Notes: generated by a model not told the origin, from the sequence alone. Positions 41,732-50,002 are shown, counted from the stretch's first letter. The stretch: DNA of 50,002 nucleotides from an uncultured Clostridium sp. (GCA_900553865.1 USFC01000002.1:1-50002); one strand, 5' to 3'. A program made the numbers and translations.

Positions 41732-43162
41732 ATGTTAAAAAATGTACAGTTAAAAATAATATTAATATTTAGCATATTAGGAATAGTATTAATGGGTGGA
41801 ATAGGCGTAATATATGCGTACAATTTGCAAAATGTAAACTTTTCGCTAGTAGCGCAAACAGAAGAACAAGTAATGGCGTACCAAGAGTTAATAAAAATGC
41901 AAATTCAAAATGTAAAAGTAATAACCATAATTTTAATTACAGTATATGGATTTATTTCTATATTAATAGGAATTTTCGTTTCAAAAGTTATATTAGACCC
42001 AATTTCAAGATTAATAGACAGTGCGCCTAAAATGGCAAATGGAGAAAATTCAAATACAGAAAATAGCAAAAAAAATGTAGACGAATTAACCAATGCATTC
42101 AATTTAATGACAAATGAATTAAAAGAAAACTTAAAAGAAGTGTATAGGCAAAAAAGACAGATAGAAACAATATTACTTCATATGACAGATGGAATTATAG
42201 CATTTGATATTCAAGGTAATATAATGCATATAAATCCAGCAGCCACAGAGCTTTTGAAACTTACAGAAAACGAAAATACATTTGACAAAATATTTAGCAA
42301 ATTAAACATAGACATAAATTTGGAAAAGACAATATACCTAGAAAATTGGACTTCCTCAGAACAAAGAGTTCAGTTAGAAGATAAATATTTAAATATTTTC
42401 TTTGCATCTTTTAAAGATGAGCAAGAGTTAGCAGCAGGAGTTATTGCAGTTATACAAGATATTACAGAACACGTAAAACTAGACAATATGCGAAAAGAAT
42501 TTGTAGCAGATGTATCACACGAATTAAAAACACCAATTACATCAATTATGGGATATGCCGATACTTTGCTAGAAAGTGAATATGACAAAGAAACACAGTA
42601 TAAATTCTTAAATGTAATAGCTTCAGAGGCAAGAAGAATGGCAAAATTGGTTACAGATTTACTTATATTATCTCGTTATGATAATAACAAAGTCAAAAAA
42701 GAAATTACAGAATTTGACCTAGGAGATTTAGTAAAGAGATGTCAAGAAAAATTGCAATTAGAAATAAACAAAAAAGGGCATGAAGTTGAATGTTTTGTAA
42801 CAGCAAATGTTCCGCCAGTGAAAGCAGATAAAGATGGAATTGAAAGAGTAGTTTTAAACATAATGACAAATAGTATAAAATATACTCCAAAAAACGGAAA
42901 TATAAAGATATATGTAGGTTTTGTATATAATGATGCTTATATAAAAATAATAGACAATGGAATAGGCATTCCAGAAGAAGACTTAAACAGAATTTTTGAA
43001 CGTTTTTATAGGGTTGATAAGGCTCGTACAAGAGAAATGGGAGGAACAGGTTTAGGACTTTCAATTGCAAAAGAAATATTAGACCAAAATAAAGGAAGCA
43101 TAGACATAAAGAGTGAAAAAGGAAAAGGAACAGAAGTTGTAATAAGAATTCCAACTAAATAA
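41732..43162 (+). CDS. Sensor histidine kinase (HAMP-PAS-HisKA)
   Basis: 476 residues. Membrane segments lie at about 9-30 and 65-88, with only about 35 residues outside the cell. Then come HAMP (ISRLIDSAPKMANGE), a PAS domain (ILLHMTDGIIAFDIQGNIMHINPAA), HisKA with His263 in DVSHELKTPITSIMGYADTLLES, and the ATPase domain (NIMTNSIKYTP, IIDNGIGIPEEDL, GGTGLGLSIAKEI). It phosphorylates the regulator encoded 62 nt upstream. The short outer loop and cytoplasmic PAS recall PhoR and WalK. AGGAG (41719-41723) sets the start. Confidence 0.93.
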   Translation: MLKNVQLKIILIFSILGIVLMGGIGVIYAYNLQNVNFSLVAQTEEQVMAYQELIKMQIQNVKVITIILITVYGFISILIGIFVSKVILDPISRLIDSAPKMANGENSNTENSKKNVDELTNAFNLMTNELKENLKEVYRQKRQIETILLHMTDGIIAFDIQGNIMHINPAATELLKLTENENTFDKIFSKLNIDINLEKTIYLENWTSSEQRVQLEDKYLNIFFASFKDEQELAAGVIAVIQDITEHVKLDNMRKEFVADVSHELKTPITSIMGYADTLLESEYDKETQYKFLNVIASEARRMAKLVTDLLILSRYDNNKVKKEITEFDLGDLVKRCQEKLQLEINKKGHEVECFVTANVPPVKADKDGIERVVLNIMTNSIKYTPKNGNIKIYVGFVYNDAYIKIIDNGIGIPEEDLNRIFERFYRVDKARTREMGGTGLGLSIAKEILDQNKGSIDIKSEKGKGTEVVIRIPTK

Positions 43163-43173
43163 AAAAATTTCAC

Positions 43174-43278
43174 AAAGGACATTTGGGGACGGGTCACTTT
43201 TGTCCTTCGTGAAAATAGTATTATTAAGATTTAAGTGTTATGTAAAGGACAAAAGTGACCCGTCCCCAAATGTCCTTT
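43174..43278. repeat. REP-like inverted repeat with 34-bp perfect arms
   Basis: Arms at 43174-43207 and 43245-43278 are exact reverse complements around a 37-nt loop. Each arm holds a GGGGACGGGTCA core between GGACA and TGTCC, so each arm is itself a partial palindrome. It lies between the kinase and lepB and could also act as a terminator. Confidence 0.85.
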
Positions 43279-43297
43279 GCAAAAACAATAAAAAAGG

Positions 43298-43326
43298 TTG
43301 AAAAATTACGTAAAACCTTATATAAT
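43298..43326 (+). promoter_or_regulatory. Promoter of lepB
   Basis: TTGAAA (43298-43303), 17 nt, consensus TATAAT (43321-43326), 34 nt before the ATG. Confidence 0.75.
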
Positions 43327-43360
43327 AAATATGCTATTTTATGGAAAAGAGGAATGAATA

Positions 43361-43987
43361 ATGATAGATAAAAAAGCAGTGGCAAAAGAAGTTTTTGAAT
43401 GGCTATATTGCATTGTAATTGCAATAGTACTCGCACTACTAATTAGATATTTTATAGGAACTCCAACAGTTGTAAAGCAATCATCAATGTATCCAACTTT
43501 AAAACAAAATCAAAGATTGGTTTTAAACCGTTTATATAGAACCTTTCATGATACACCACAAAGAGGAGATATAATTACCTTTGAAGCACCAAGCAAATCA
43601 GTTGCAACTAGCGTTAAAGCTACATATGATTATGAACCTAAAAATGCTTTTGAAAAGTTTTGCTATTATGTTTTAGAAGTAAACAAAATGAGTTATATAA
43701 AAAGGGTAATAGCTCTTCCAGGTGAACATGTTCAAATAATGGACGGAAAAATTTACATAGATGGTAATGAATTACAAGAAGATTATTTACAAGAAGGTGT
43801 AGTAACAGAAGCTAAAAGTACATACTTAACAGATTTCGTAGTTCCAGAAGGTTACATTTTTGCAGTTGGAGATAATAGAGAATATAGTGGTGATTGTAGG
43901 GCTTTTGGCTGTATTCCAATAGAAAAAATAGAAGGAAAAGTATGGATAAGATTTTGGCCTTTAAATTTATTTGGAAAAGTAAAATAA
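43361..43987 (+). CDS. lepB: Signal peptidase I
   Basis: 208 residues, with one N-terminal membrane anchor (about 13-31) as in Gram-positive SipS-type enzymes. Catalytic Ser42 is in QSSMYPTL and the general base Lys114 in SYIKRVIALPGE; later boxes are FAVGDNREYSGDCRAFG and IEGKVWIRFWPL. It cleaves signal peptides from secreted proteins on the outer membrane face. An insert of about 20 residues before the Lys box (NAFEKFCYYVLEVNK) is longer than in Bacillus enzymes. It has its own promoter just downstream of the inverted repeat. Confidence 0.93.
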   Translation: MIDKKAVAKEVFEWLYCIVIAIVLALLIRYFIGTPTVVKQSSMYPTLKQNQRLVLNRLYRTFHDTPQRGDIITFEAPSKSVATSVKATYDYEPKNAFEKFCYYVLEVNKMSYIKRVIALPGEHVQIMDGKIYIDGNELQEDYLQEGVVTEAKSTYLTDFVVPEGYIFAVGDNREYSGDCRAFGCIPIEKIEGKVWIRFWPLNLFGKVK

Positions 43988-44030
43988 TGAGTTGAAGCCA
44001 AAGCGGAAAAATAAATAAGAGGTACTAGTT

Positions 44031-44927
44031 TTGAGTTTTGAAAATATTATAGGAAATAACAAAATAAAAGAATTTTTAAATCAGGCAGTAGAAGAAGGCC
44101 ATGTATCACATAGTTATTTGTTTATTGGCATAAATGGGATAGGTAAAACACTTTTTGCAAGAGAGTTTGCAAAAAAAGTTCTATGCTTAAATGGAAAAGG
44201 GGATAATTGTGAGTCTTGCTTAAAGTGGGAAAACAATAATCACCCAGATTTTGTACAAATAAACCCAGAAAATAATGTAATAAAAATAGAGCAAATTCGT
44301 AATATGCAAGAAGAAATAAGCGTAAAACCAATAGCTTCAAATAAAAAAGTATTTTTAATAATAGATAGCGACCTAATGACAAAAGAAGCACAAAATTGCC
44401 TATTAAAAATGCTAGAAGAGCCACCACAATATGCTTTAATAATATTAACCACATCTAATGAAAGCAAATTGCTAAATACTATAAAATCAAGATGTATGAA
44501 AATTCCTTTTGAAAGAATAGATGAAAAAGAAATAACAGACTATGCTAATAATGTATTAAATATTTCAGCTTCAAAAGATTTTATAAAAATGTGTGAGGGG
44601 AGTATTGGAAAATTACTTGAAATAAAGGAAGATGAAGAATTATATACTAAAATAAATACATTGTTAGAAAACATAGAAGGCAGTAAATTTACCAGTTTAA
44701 TAAATAATGCAGAAGTATTGTACAAAGGAAAAGAGAAAATTACAGAAATATTGGAATATATAAATGTATATTTATACAATCAAAAAGATATGAAAAAGCT
44801 AAAATGCATAAAGTACGTAGAAGAAGTGAAGAAAAGATTGCTTGCTAATAGTAATTATGACATGTGCATAGATTATCTTTTAATGAATTTATGGGAGGAA
44901 ATAAATGAAAAATATAGTAGGAGTTAG
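44031..44927 (+). CDS. holB: DNA polymerase III delta' subunit (clamp loader)
   Basis: 298 residues. Walker A GINGIGKT (residues 33-40), a zinc-module remnant (CLNGKGDNCESC then HPDF), IEQIRNMQEEISVKP, LLKMLEEPPQYALIILTT and the sensor SRCMKIPFER mark a DnaX/HolB clamp-loader ATPase. It helps load the sliding clamp on DNA. TTG at 44031 is the likely start, since AGAGG lies just upstream and the N-terminus begins at the expected SFENIIGN. The end overlaps ricT by 23 bases, which matches the conserved holB-ricT order in Firmicutes. Confidence 0.88.
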   Translation: MSFENIIGNNKIKEFLNQAVEEGHVSHSYLFIGINGIGKTLFAREFAKKVLCLNGKGDNCESCLKWENNNHPDFVQINPENNVIKIEQIRNMQEEISVKPIASNKKVFLIIDSDLMTKEAQNCLLKMLEEPPQYALIILTTSNESKLLNTIKSRCMKIPFERIDEKEITDYANNVLNISASKDFIKMCEGSIGKLLEIKEDEELYTKINTLLENIEGSKFTSLINNAEVLYKGKEKITEILEYINVYLYNQKDMKKLKCIKYVEEVKKRLLANSNYDMCIDYLLMNLWEEINEKYSRS

Positions 44928-45828
44928 GTTTAAAAAGCCGGGCAAAATCTATTTTTTTGACCCAGAAAATCTGGAAATAAATAATAAAGATTTTGTAATT
45001 GTAGAAACCACTCAAGGGCAAGAATTCGGTGAAGTAGTAATAAGCAATAGAAAAGTAGAAGATAGCTCATTACAAAAGCCTTTAAAAAAGATAATAAGAA
45101 TTGCAACTGCGAAAGATATAAAGCACAATGAGGAAAATAAAAAAAGAGAGAAAGAAGCTTTTGAAATTTGCAATAAAAAAATAAAAGAACATAAACTAGA
45201 CATGACACTTACAGATGTTGAATTCAAATTTGATAATAGTAAAGTTTTATTTTTCTTTACAGCAGATGGAAGAATAGACTTTAGAGAATTAGTAAAAGAC
45301 TTAGCAACAATATTTAAAACAAGAATAGAACTTCGTCAAATAGGTGTTAGAGATGAGGTGAAAAGAATTGGCGGAAATGGAATATGTGGTAGAGAGCTAT
45401 GTTGTTGCTCATTCTTGGGAAATTTTGAAACAGTTTCTATAAAAATGGCAAAAGAACAAAATATGTCATTAAATCCTTCAAAAATATCTGGAAATTGCGG
45501 AAGACTAATGTGTTGTCTAAAATATGAACAAGAGGTATACGAAGAAAAAATAAATAGACTTCCAAAAGTAGGCGCAATTGTAAAAACAGAAGATGGAGAA
45601 GGAACCGTAGAAGGTGTAGAAACGTTAAAAGAAATACTAAGAGTAAGATTAAAAGACGACAATGGGGAATACTATTACAAAAAATATAATGCAAAAGATG
45701 TAAAAATTATAAAAAATATAGAAAAAAATACAGTAGACCCAGAAGAAAAAGAGCATTTAAAAGAATTGCAAGAGTTAGAAAAATTAGAAAAGTTAGATAA
45801 GAAAAATGCAACAGAGGAAGATATATAA
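44905..45828 (+). CDS. ricT: RicT (YaaT/PSP1 domain) protein
   Basis: 307 residues. PSP1 features: GKIYFFDP, TTQGQEFGEVV, ADGRIDFRELVKDLA, and the cysteine clusters GICGRELCCCSFL and NCGRLMCCLKYE, which in Bacillus help hold iron-sulfur clusters of the RicA-RicF-RicT complex. That complex stimulates RNase Y processing and affects sporulation and competence. A Glu/Lys/Leu-rich C-terminal tail is extra. It starts inside holB with GGAGG (44894-44898) upstream, so it is coupled to it. Confidence 0.9.
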   Translation: MKNIVGVRFKKPGKIYFFDPENLEINNKDFVIVETTQGQEFGEVVISNRKVEDSSLQKPLKKIIRIATAKDIKHNEENKKREKEAFEICNKKIKEHKLDMTLTDVEFKFDNSKVLFFFTADGRIDFRELVKDLATIFKTRIELRQIGVRDEVKRIGGNGICGRELCCCSFLGNFETVSIKMAKEQNMSLNPSKISGNCGRLMCCLKYEQEVYEEKINRLPKVGAIVKTEDGEGTVEGVETLKEILRVRLKDDNGEYYYKKYNAKDVKIIKNIEKNTVDPEEKEHLKELQELEKLEKLDKKNATEEDI

Positions 45829-45864
45829 AATAAAAAAATAAACAATTGAAGGGTGGTGAATTAA

Positions 45865-46038
45865 ATGGCATATAAAATAACAGATGCATGTATTAAATGT
45901 GGAGCATGTGCAGCAAATTGCCCAGTAGAATGCATATCAGAAGGCGAAGAAAAATATATTATAGACTCAGAAAGATGTATAGAATGTGGAACTTGCGCAG
46001 CAGTTTGCCCAGTTTCAGCTCCAGTTGAGGAACAGTAG
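45865..46038 (+). CDS. Clostridial 2[4Fe-4S] ferredoxin
   Basis: 57 residues with two CxxCxxCxxxCP motifs: CIKCGACAANCP and CIECGTCAAVCP. Each binds a [4Fe-4S] cluster together with one Cys from the other motif. This is the classic small low-potential electron carrier of clostridia, and the PFOR encoded convergently next to it is the natural donor. The ribosome site is weak (GGGTGGTGA). The last codons and the TAG stop (46036-46038) lie inside the left arm of a long inverted repeat, so the repeat supplies the end of the gene. Confidence 0.93.
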   Translation: MAYKITDACIKCGACAANCPVECISEGEEKYIIDSERCIECGTCAAVCPVSAPVEEQ

Positions 46039-46350
46039 GGACGGTCCTTTTCGTTCCGATTTCGGAACACTTGGGACACTCCTTTATTAATTAAGTTTTA
46101 AAATAAAAAATAGAAAATCAACTTATAATTAGCTGATTTTCTATTTTTTTATTTTCTAGGAAAGTTCTACTCTTATGTTAATTATGATAAATACTTAATT
46201 TTTAAAATTTACATTTTACTAATTAGCTAATAAATTTTATAGTAGATAAAATTTAAAACATGGATATAGATATGTTAAATAATTTATCTATTACAAGGAG
46301 TGTCCCTAGTGTTCCGAAATCGGAACGAAAAGGACCGTCCCTACTGTTCC
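46029..46350. repeat. REP-like pair with 56-bp inverted arms between ferredoxin and porB
   Basis: Arms 46029-46084 and 46295-46350 are reverse complements with one mismatch. Each contains GGAAC...GGGACGGTCC...GTTCC and a second GGAAC..GGGACACTCC unit. The outer ends provide Gln-stop codons for both flanking genes. No ORF lies between the arms, only a hairpin and AT-rich sequence. Confidence 0.85.
46101..46154. terminator. Bidirectional terminator between convergent genes
   Basis: A 20-nt arm (46101-46120) pairs with 46134-46154 with a single bulge; A- and T-rich outer parts serve both directions. It fits the convergent ends of the ferredoxin and por genes. Confidence 0.75.
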
Positions 46351-47279
46351 AAGTCTAGAAGGGCTTGCCATCTTTTATCTACTTCTTTTTGAAATTCTTC
46401 TATCATCCATTCATTTCCAGGTTTAAACATATGCTTAAATCTTCTTTGTGGGCGTAAAAATTCTTCTATTGGAAGTTTTTTTGCAGGTTTATAAGTTATT
46501 TTATATTTACCATCTACAACTTCGTATAAAGGCCAGTAGCAAGTGTCTACTGCTAATTTACTCATTTCCATTAACATATCTGTAGGGTAACCCCATCCTC
46601 TAGGGCATGGAGCAAGTACATTTAAAAACGTAGGACCTTCAGTATATATTGCTTTTTCAGCCTTTTCGTATAAATCTTTAAAATTCATAATTGCAGCAGT
46701 TTGTGCAACATATGGAAGATGATGTGCTTCCATAACTTCTGTTAGATCTTTACGAATTTGCATTTTCCCAGGAATCTTTTCTCCTGCTGGTGATGTTGTT
46801 GTGTCTGCAAAGTGTGGTGTTGCAGAAGAACGTTGAATACCAGTATTCATGTATGCACCATTGTCATAGCATACATAAGTCATGTCATGTCCTCTTTCCA
46901 TTGCACCAGATAAACTTTGAAGACCTATATCGTAAGTTCCACCATCTCCACCAAATGTAATAAATTTAAAAGTTTCATTTTCATTTAATTTTCCTGTTCT
47001 TTTCATTGCTTTGTATGCAGCTTCTACTCCTGAACAAGTAGCAGATGCACATTCAAAAGCTGTGTGAATGTAAGAACAATCCCAAGAAGAATAAGGATAT
47101 ATACATGTTGAAACTTCCATACATCCAGTTGCATTAGAAACTACTGCATGATCTCCTTCTTTTAGGGCTCTCATTACCATTCTACCAACTACTGGTGCAC
47201 CACAACCTGCACACATTCTATGACCTGCATTAAATATGCTAGGTTTGTTTGCAACTACTTCTTTTACATTATAAGCCAT
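46341..47279 (-). CDS. porB: Pyruvate:ferredoxin oxidoreductase, beta subunit
   Basis: 312 residues. Cys23 and Cys26 (MCAGCGAP), the Cys in ATGCMEVS and a later LAPCPRGW Cys bind a [4Fe-4S] cluster. The thiamine diphosphate motif is GDGGTYDIGLQSLSGAMERG, followed by DNGAYMNTGIQRSSATP. With porA, porC and porD it oxidises pyruvate and CoA to acetyl-CoA and CO2 and reduces ferredoxin. Last gene of the operon; its ATG overlaps the porA stop (TAATG). The C-terminal Gln and stop lie in the right arm of the inverted repeat. Closely related 2-oxoacid oxidoreductases are possible, but the gene set fits pyruvate best. Confidence 0.92.
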   Translation of the reverse strand: MAYNVKEVVANKPSIFNAGHRMCAGCGAPVVGRMVMRALKEGDHAVVSNATGCMEVSTCIYPYSSWDCSYIHTAFECASATCSGVEAAYKAMKRTGKLNENETFKFITFGGDGGTYDIGLQSLSGAMERGHDMTYVCYDNGAYMNTGIQRSSATPHFADTTTSPAGEKIPGKMQIRKDLTEVMEAHHLPYVAQTAAIMNFKDLYEKAEKAIYTEGPTFLNVLAPCPRGWGYPTDMLMEMSKLAVDTCYWPLYEVVDGKYKITYKPAKKLPIEEFLRPQRRFKHMFKPGNEWMIEEFQKEVDKRWQALLDLEQ

Positions 47280-48469
47280 TATTTATTCACCCCTCTTACT
47301 CCAAGATAACGATAAGGATTATCTATTTTTTTATTTTTTACAATTTCTTGTAAATCTTCATATACACTTAAAATATCTTTAGTAGTAGTATCTCTACCAC
47401 CAATACCATAAATGTAGCTTACAGTAGGAACAGTGCAGCTATTTACATACATACCAGAAGTAACATCTGTAAATAATGCACCACCACAAGCATTTAAAGA
47501 ATCTGCTTTATCAAGAACTGCTACAGCTTTTACATTTTTTAACGCTTTTGCAATTTCTCCAGCAGGGAAAGGTCTAAATACTCTTAATTTTAAAAGACCT
47601 GCTTTTATTCCTTTTTTCCTTAGTTCATCTACAACGACTTTAGTTGTTCCTGCTGTTGAATTCATACAAACTATAGCAATTTCAGCATCTTCTAATTTAT
47701 AACTTTCAAATAATTCATATTTTCTACCTGTCATTTTTTCAAAATCTTTAGCAACTTCTAAAATTACTTTTTTAGCATTTTTCATTGCTTGAGATTGCCC
47801 ATATTTGTGTTCAAATAAATATGCTTGTAAGTCCATTGGGCCAACAGCTATTGGTTCTTTTGAATTTAATAAGTAATGTTCAGGTTTATATGTTCCAACA
47901 AATTCTTTTACTTTATCATCTTCTATTAATTCAATATTTTCTATTGAGTGTGATGTAATGAATCCATCTTGGCAAACTGCAAGAGGAAGCATAACATCTT
48001 TGTGCTCTGCAATTCTGTGAGCCATAATTAAATTATCATATGCTTCTTGGTTGTTTTCTGAAAATAACATTATCCAACCACTATCACGAATTCCCATTGC
48101 ATCTGAATGGTCATTGTGTATATTTAAAGGTCCTGAAAGTGCTCTATTTACTAATGGCATAACTATTGGTAGACGACTAGCAGATGCTATGTATATCATT
48201 TCCCACATATATGCTAAACCATTAGAAGAAGTTGCTGTCATGGCTCTTGCACCTGCAGCTTCTGCACCAATACAAGCACTCATTGCACTATGTTCACTTT
48301 CTACTGCAATAAATTCTGTATCTACTTTTCCATTACTTACAAAAGTAGAAAAGTATTGTGGAATTTCAGTAGATGGAGTTATAGGAAATGCTGCAACTAC
48401 GTCTGGATTTATTTGTTTCATTGCTATAGCAGATGCTTCATTTCCACTTAAACGTTCTCTTATACTCAT
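47279..48469 (-). CDS. porA: Pyruvate:ferredoxin oxidoreductase, alpha subunit
   Basis: About 396 residues. The start SIRERLSGNEASAIAMKQINP and FPITPSTEIPQYFS are typical of PorA, as are SEHSAMSACIGAEAAGARAMTATSS (pyrimidine-binding side of thiamine diphosphate) and LRVFRPFPAGEIAKAL. The second Met is used as start since AAAGG lies 9 nt before it; a Met three codons upstream (48478) has only 2 nt. Third gene of porC-porD-porA-porB, coupled to porB by overlap. Confidence 0.92.
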   Translation of the reverse strand: MSIRERLSGNEASAIAMKQINPDVVAAFPITPSTEIPQYFSTFVSNGKVDTEFIAVESEHSAMSACIGAEAAGARAMTATSSNGLAYMWEMIYIASASRLPIVMPLVNRALSGPLNIHNDHSDAMGIRDSGWIMLFSENNQEAYDNLIMAHRIAEHKDVMLPLAVCQDGFITSHSIENIELIEDDKVKEFVGTYKPEHYLLNSKEPIAVGPMDLQAYLFEHKYGQSQAMKNAKKVILEVAKDFEKMTGRKYELFESYKLEDAEIAIVCMNSTAGTTKVVVDELRKKGIKAGLLKLRVFRPFPAGEIAKALKNVKAVAVLDKADSLNACGGALFTDVTSGMYVNSCTVPTVSYIYGIGGRDTTTKDILSVYEDLQEIVKNKKIDNPYRYLGVRGVNK

Positions 48470-48528
48470 TTTTTTCATCCTTTCTTTTGTTTCCTTAAAA
48501 AAGAATTAGTAACTATTTTTCTAAGGAA

Positions 48529-48822
48529 TTATTCTTCTTTCATTTCGATTGCATTAAAAGGGCAAACTCTGGCACATACGCCACATCCTTTACAATAATC
48601 AAAATTAAAATCTTTTCTTTTTTGGTCTTTTCCTACTGGAATTGCATCATCTGGGCAAACTGCGAAACATAAACCACATTGCTTGCATTTTTCTTCTAGA
48701 AATACAGGTCTAATGCTTCTCCAGTCACCAGTTTTAAATTCTAAAGAATTTCCAGCATCATATATTGTTCCACCTGGTGTTAAATCTTGCCAAGGTGTTT
48801 CTTTATCTATTTTTACTGACAT
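48529..48822 (-). CDS. porD: Pyruvate:ferredoxin oxidoreductase, delta (ferredoxin-like) subunit
   Basis: 97 residues. Two cluster motifs, CKQCGLCFAVCPDDAI and CKGCGVCARVCPFNAI, each bind [4Fe-4S] and pass electrons from the thiamine site to ferredoxin. The N-terminal WQDLTPGGTIYDAGNS is typical of PorD. AAGGAG lies 6 nt before the ATG. An 86-nt gap to porC and about 60 nt to porA hold nothing else. Confidence 0.93.
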   Translation of the reverse strand: MSVKIDKETPWQDLTPGGTIYDAGNSLEFKTGDWRSIRPVFLEEKCKQCGLCFAVCPDDAIPVGKDQKRKDFNFDYCKGCGVCARVCPFNAIEMKEE

Positions 48823-48908
48823 AAAAATCTCCTTTCTAATTTTTTAAATTATACAGCTTTTTAATTAGTTTCATAATTGAACTTTAATACAATATTTTAG
48901 TTTATTTT

Positions 48909-49490
48909 TTAAGAAACTAACTTAACTTCTTTTAATGCTAAAGTTAATGCTTTCATATTTCCTTCAATAACTTCAGGCTTTTTAGCAAATTTGTGCTTAA
49001 AAGAGCCTTCCATATCATTTAAAAATTCTTCTTCACTCATTATGTTTGAAACTTTAACAATAGCTGCAAGCATAGGAGTGTTTGGAAAATATTTTCCAAG
49101 AGCTTCTATAGAAACCTTTCTAGCATCTATAGTATAAACGTTTCCTTTATAGCCATTTAACAAAGGTTTTAAAGCATTTACATCTTTGGTTGTGTTAATA
49201 ATAATAGCACCAGTTTCTTTTAAACCAGCAGTAACAGGTACAGACTCTAGCAAACTATCATCTACAACAACTACATAGTCAGGTTCATAAATATTGCTAT
49301 GAATACGAATAGGAGCTGTGCTGATACGATTGTAAGCTGTAATTGGAGCCCCCATTCTTTCTGGACCATATTCAGGAAAACCTTGAATGTATTTTCCAGT
49401 ATTAAATGCGGCATCTGCAAGAAGAAGAGAAGCCGTTTTAGCGCCTTGGCCGCCTCTACCATGCCATCTTATTTCTATCATGTTATCCAT
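48909..49490 (-). CDS. porC: Pyruvate:ferredoxin oxidoreductase, gamma subunit
   Basis: 193 residues. IEIRWHGRGGQGAKTASLLLADAAF and the GPERMGAPITAYNRIS stretch are signatures of the gamma subunit. The ATG at 49490 is used because AGGAAGG lies 6 nt upstream; an in-frame ATG at 49508 precedes that site. First gene of the operon, with a near-consensus promoter 40 bases upstream. Confidence 0.92.
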   Translation of the reverse strand: MDNMIEIRWHGRGGQGAKTASLLLADAAFNTGKYIQGFPEYGPERMGAPITAYNRISTAPIRIHSNIYEPDYVVVVDDSLLESVPVTAGLKETGAIIINTTKDVNALKPLLNGYKGNVYTIDARKVSIEALGKYFPNTPMLAAIVKVSNIMSEEEFLNDMEGSFKHKFAKKPEVIEGNMKALTLALKEVKLVS

Positions 49491-49530
49491 GCGATTCCTT
49501 CCTTTCATTTTATATAAAAATCATATGTTT

Positions 49531-49559
49531 AGTATATGACGAAAAGCCCATAAAGTCAA
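49531..49559 (-). promoter_or_regulatory. Promoter of the por operon
   Basis: On the minus strand TTGACT (49559-49554), 17 nt, TATACT (49536-49531). A weak Rex-like palindrome ATTGT-N8-ACAAT lies upstream at 49584-49601. Confidence 0.75.
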
Positions 49560-49655
49560 GTGTAACTAAAACGTCTTGACCAAATTGTCTAATGTAACAA
49601 TATGTCATTTTATGTCGATATTTTCTTGAAATAAATTTATGATTTTATGTTCACA

Positions 49656-49713
49656 ACAAGCACAAAATGTGATATAAATAAGAAACAATCTATTTAGCAC
49701 ATTTTGTGCTTGT
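49656..49713. repeat. Perfect 16-bp inverted repeat
   Basis: ACAAGCACAAAATGTG (49656-49671) and CACATTTTGTGCTTGT (49698-49713), 26-nt loop. It may be a terminator of a gene beyond the window, or a palindromic binding site. Confidence 0.6.
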
Positions 49714-50002
49714 GTTATTTTTAAATCAAATTAATTATTTAAAATTATTCGAATAATATTAAATCTAAAAAAATCCAAAATGAAAAATTGAATGAAAGCA
49801 AAAAGATATTAAAATGAAGACAAGTGTAATTTAAAAGGCATTTACTAGAATATGCACTTAAGAAAATATATAAAGACAAGAAAAATGCAAAATAAGTTAA
49901 GTACAAAACAATAAAAAGTTTTGTTTTATTAATAATGCGCAAATTAAAATAAAAATTGAAAATAAAGTAAGTTAATGTGCTAATAGAAAACTAAAAAATG
50001 AA
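49714..50002. other. AT-rich gap with no supported gene
   Basis: Very AT-rich. The only ORFs are short, without ribosome sites, and have runs of Phe/Leu/Ile from composition. I see no RNA gene or repeat here. With the por promoter region the gene-free stretch is about 500 bases (49491-50002). Confidence 0.6.

Noticed and set aside
46029..46350. Insertion sequence or MITE with transposase
   Set aside because: No ORF of any size lies between the arms; the arms have REP-like internal palindromes and each fits the end of one gene, so a repeat pair is preferred.
49584..49601. Rex-type operator (ATTGT-N8-ACAAT) upstream of porC
   Set aside because: It lacks the TTGTTA/TAACAA core of known clostridial sites and is some 25 bp upstream of the -35; too weak to call.
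49745..49942. Minus-strand 65-residue hydrophobic ORF
   Set aside because: Phe/Leu/Ile/Tyr-rich from AT composition, no ribosome site, no conserved features.

Overview
The window is strongly AT-rich DNA from a Gram-positive anaerobe, most likely a gut-type member of the Clostridia. The evidence is short genes with AGGAGG-type ribosome sites, a clostridial 2[4Fe-4S] ferredoxin, a four-subunit pyruvate:ferredoxin oxidoreductase operon, a BofC-like secreted protein, RicT next to HolB, and an NdvB-type cyclic glucan synthase. No rRNA, tRNA or CRISPR array is visible.

Layout: 1-311 is the tail of a transposase. 481-1860 is a secreted SH3/NlpC-P60 peptidoglycan hydrolase. 1895-4264 is comEC. From inside comEC (3674) to 29046 lies an integrated element of about 25.4 kb. 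It carries a zinc-finger protein, parA/parB, a membrane-anchored acidic protein, a giant SpaA/Cna-B repeat surface protein (broken by one extra base), a 2454-residue methylase/helicase with a separate tnpV gene nested in another frame, an ECF sigma/anti-sigma pair, a DUF3848-like protein, a Toprim primase-like protein, a 45-residue ORF and two tandem large serine recombinases. No relaxase, coupling protein or type IV secretion gene is visible, so the element looks like a stripped or satellite relative of clostridial conjugative elements.

The insertion can be reconstructed to the base. Joining sequence left of 3674 to sequence right of 29046 at a shared GA restores the ComEC metal motif HFDSDHVGG. 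The element brings its own divergent comEC 3' end, so the left gene is a full-length hybrid and the displaced host 3' end survives as a remnant (28958-29668). The joined element ends form a symmetric site, TTTGGGCA-N6-GTTG-N5-GA-N5-CAAC-N6-TGCCCAAA, and a second, degenerate copy lies just inside the right end. Both recombinases carry a LysM-like domain inside the recombinase domain.

Right of the element is host chromosome: a DUF4143 ATPase behind three 33-bp-spaced repeats, a BofC-like protein, a 2756-residue cyclic beta-1,2-glucan synthase-like enzyme, a small membrane protein, a two-component system, signal peptidase I, holB-ricT, ferredoxin, and (minus strand) porC-porD-porA-porB. Ferredoxin and PFOR converge and plausibly act together. 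REP-like GGGACG hairpin repeats are scattered through the host part (about 29606, 31381, 43174, 46029) and I saw none inside the element.
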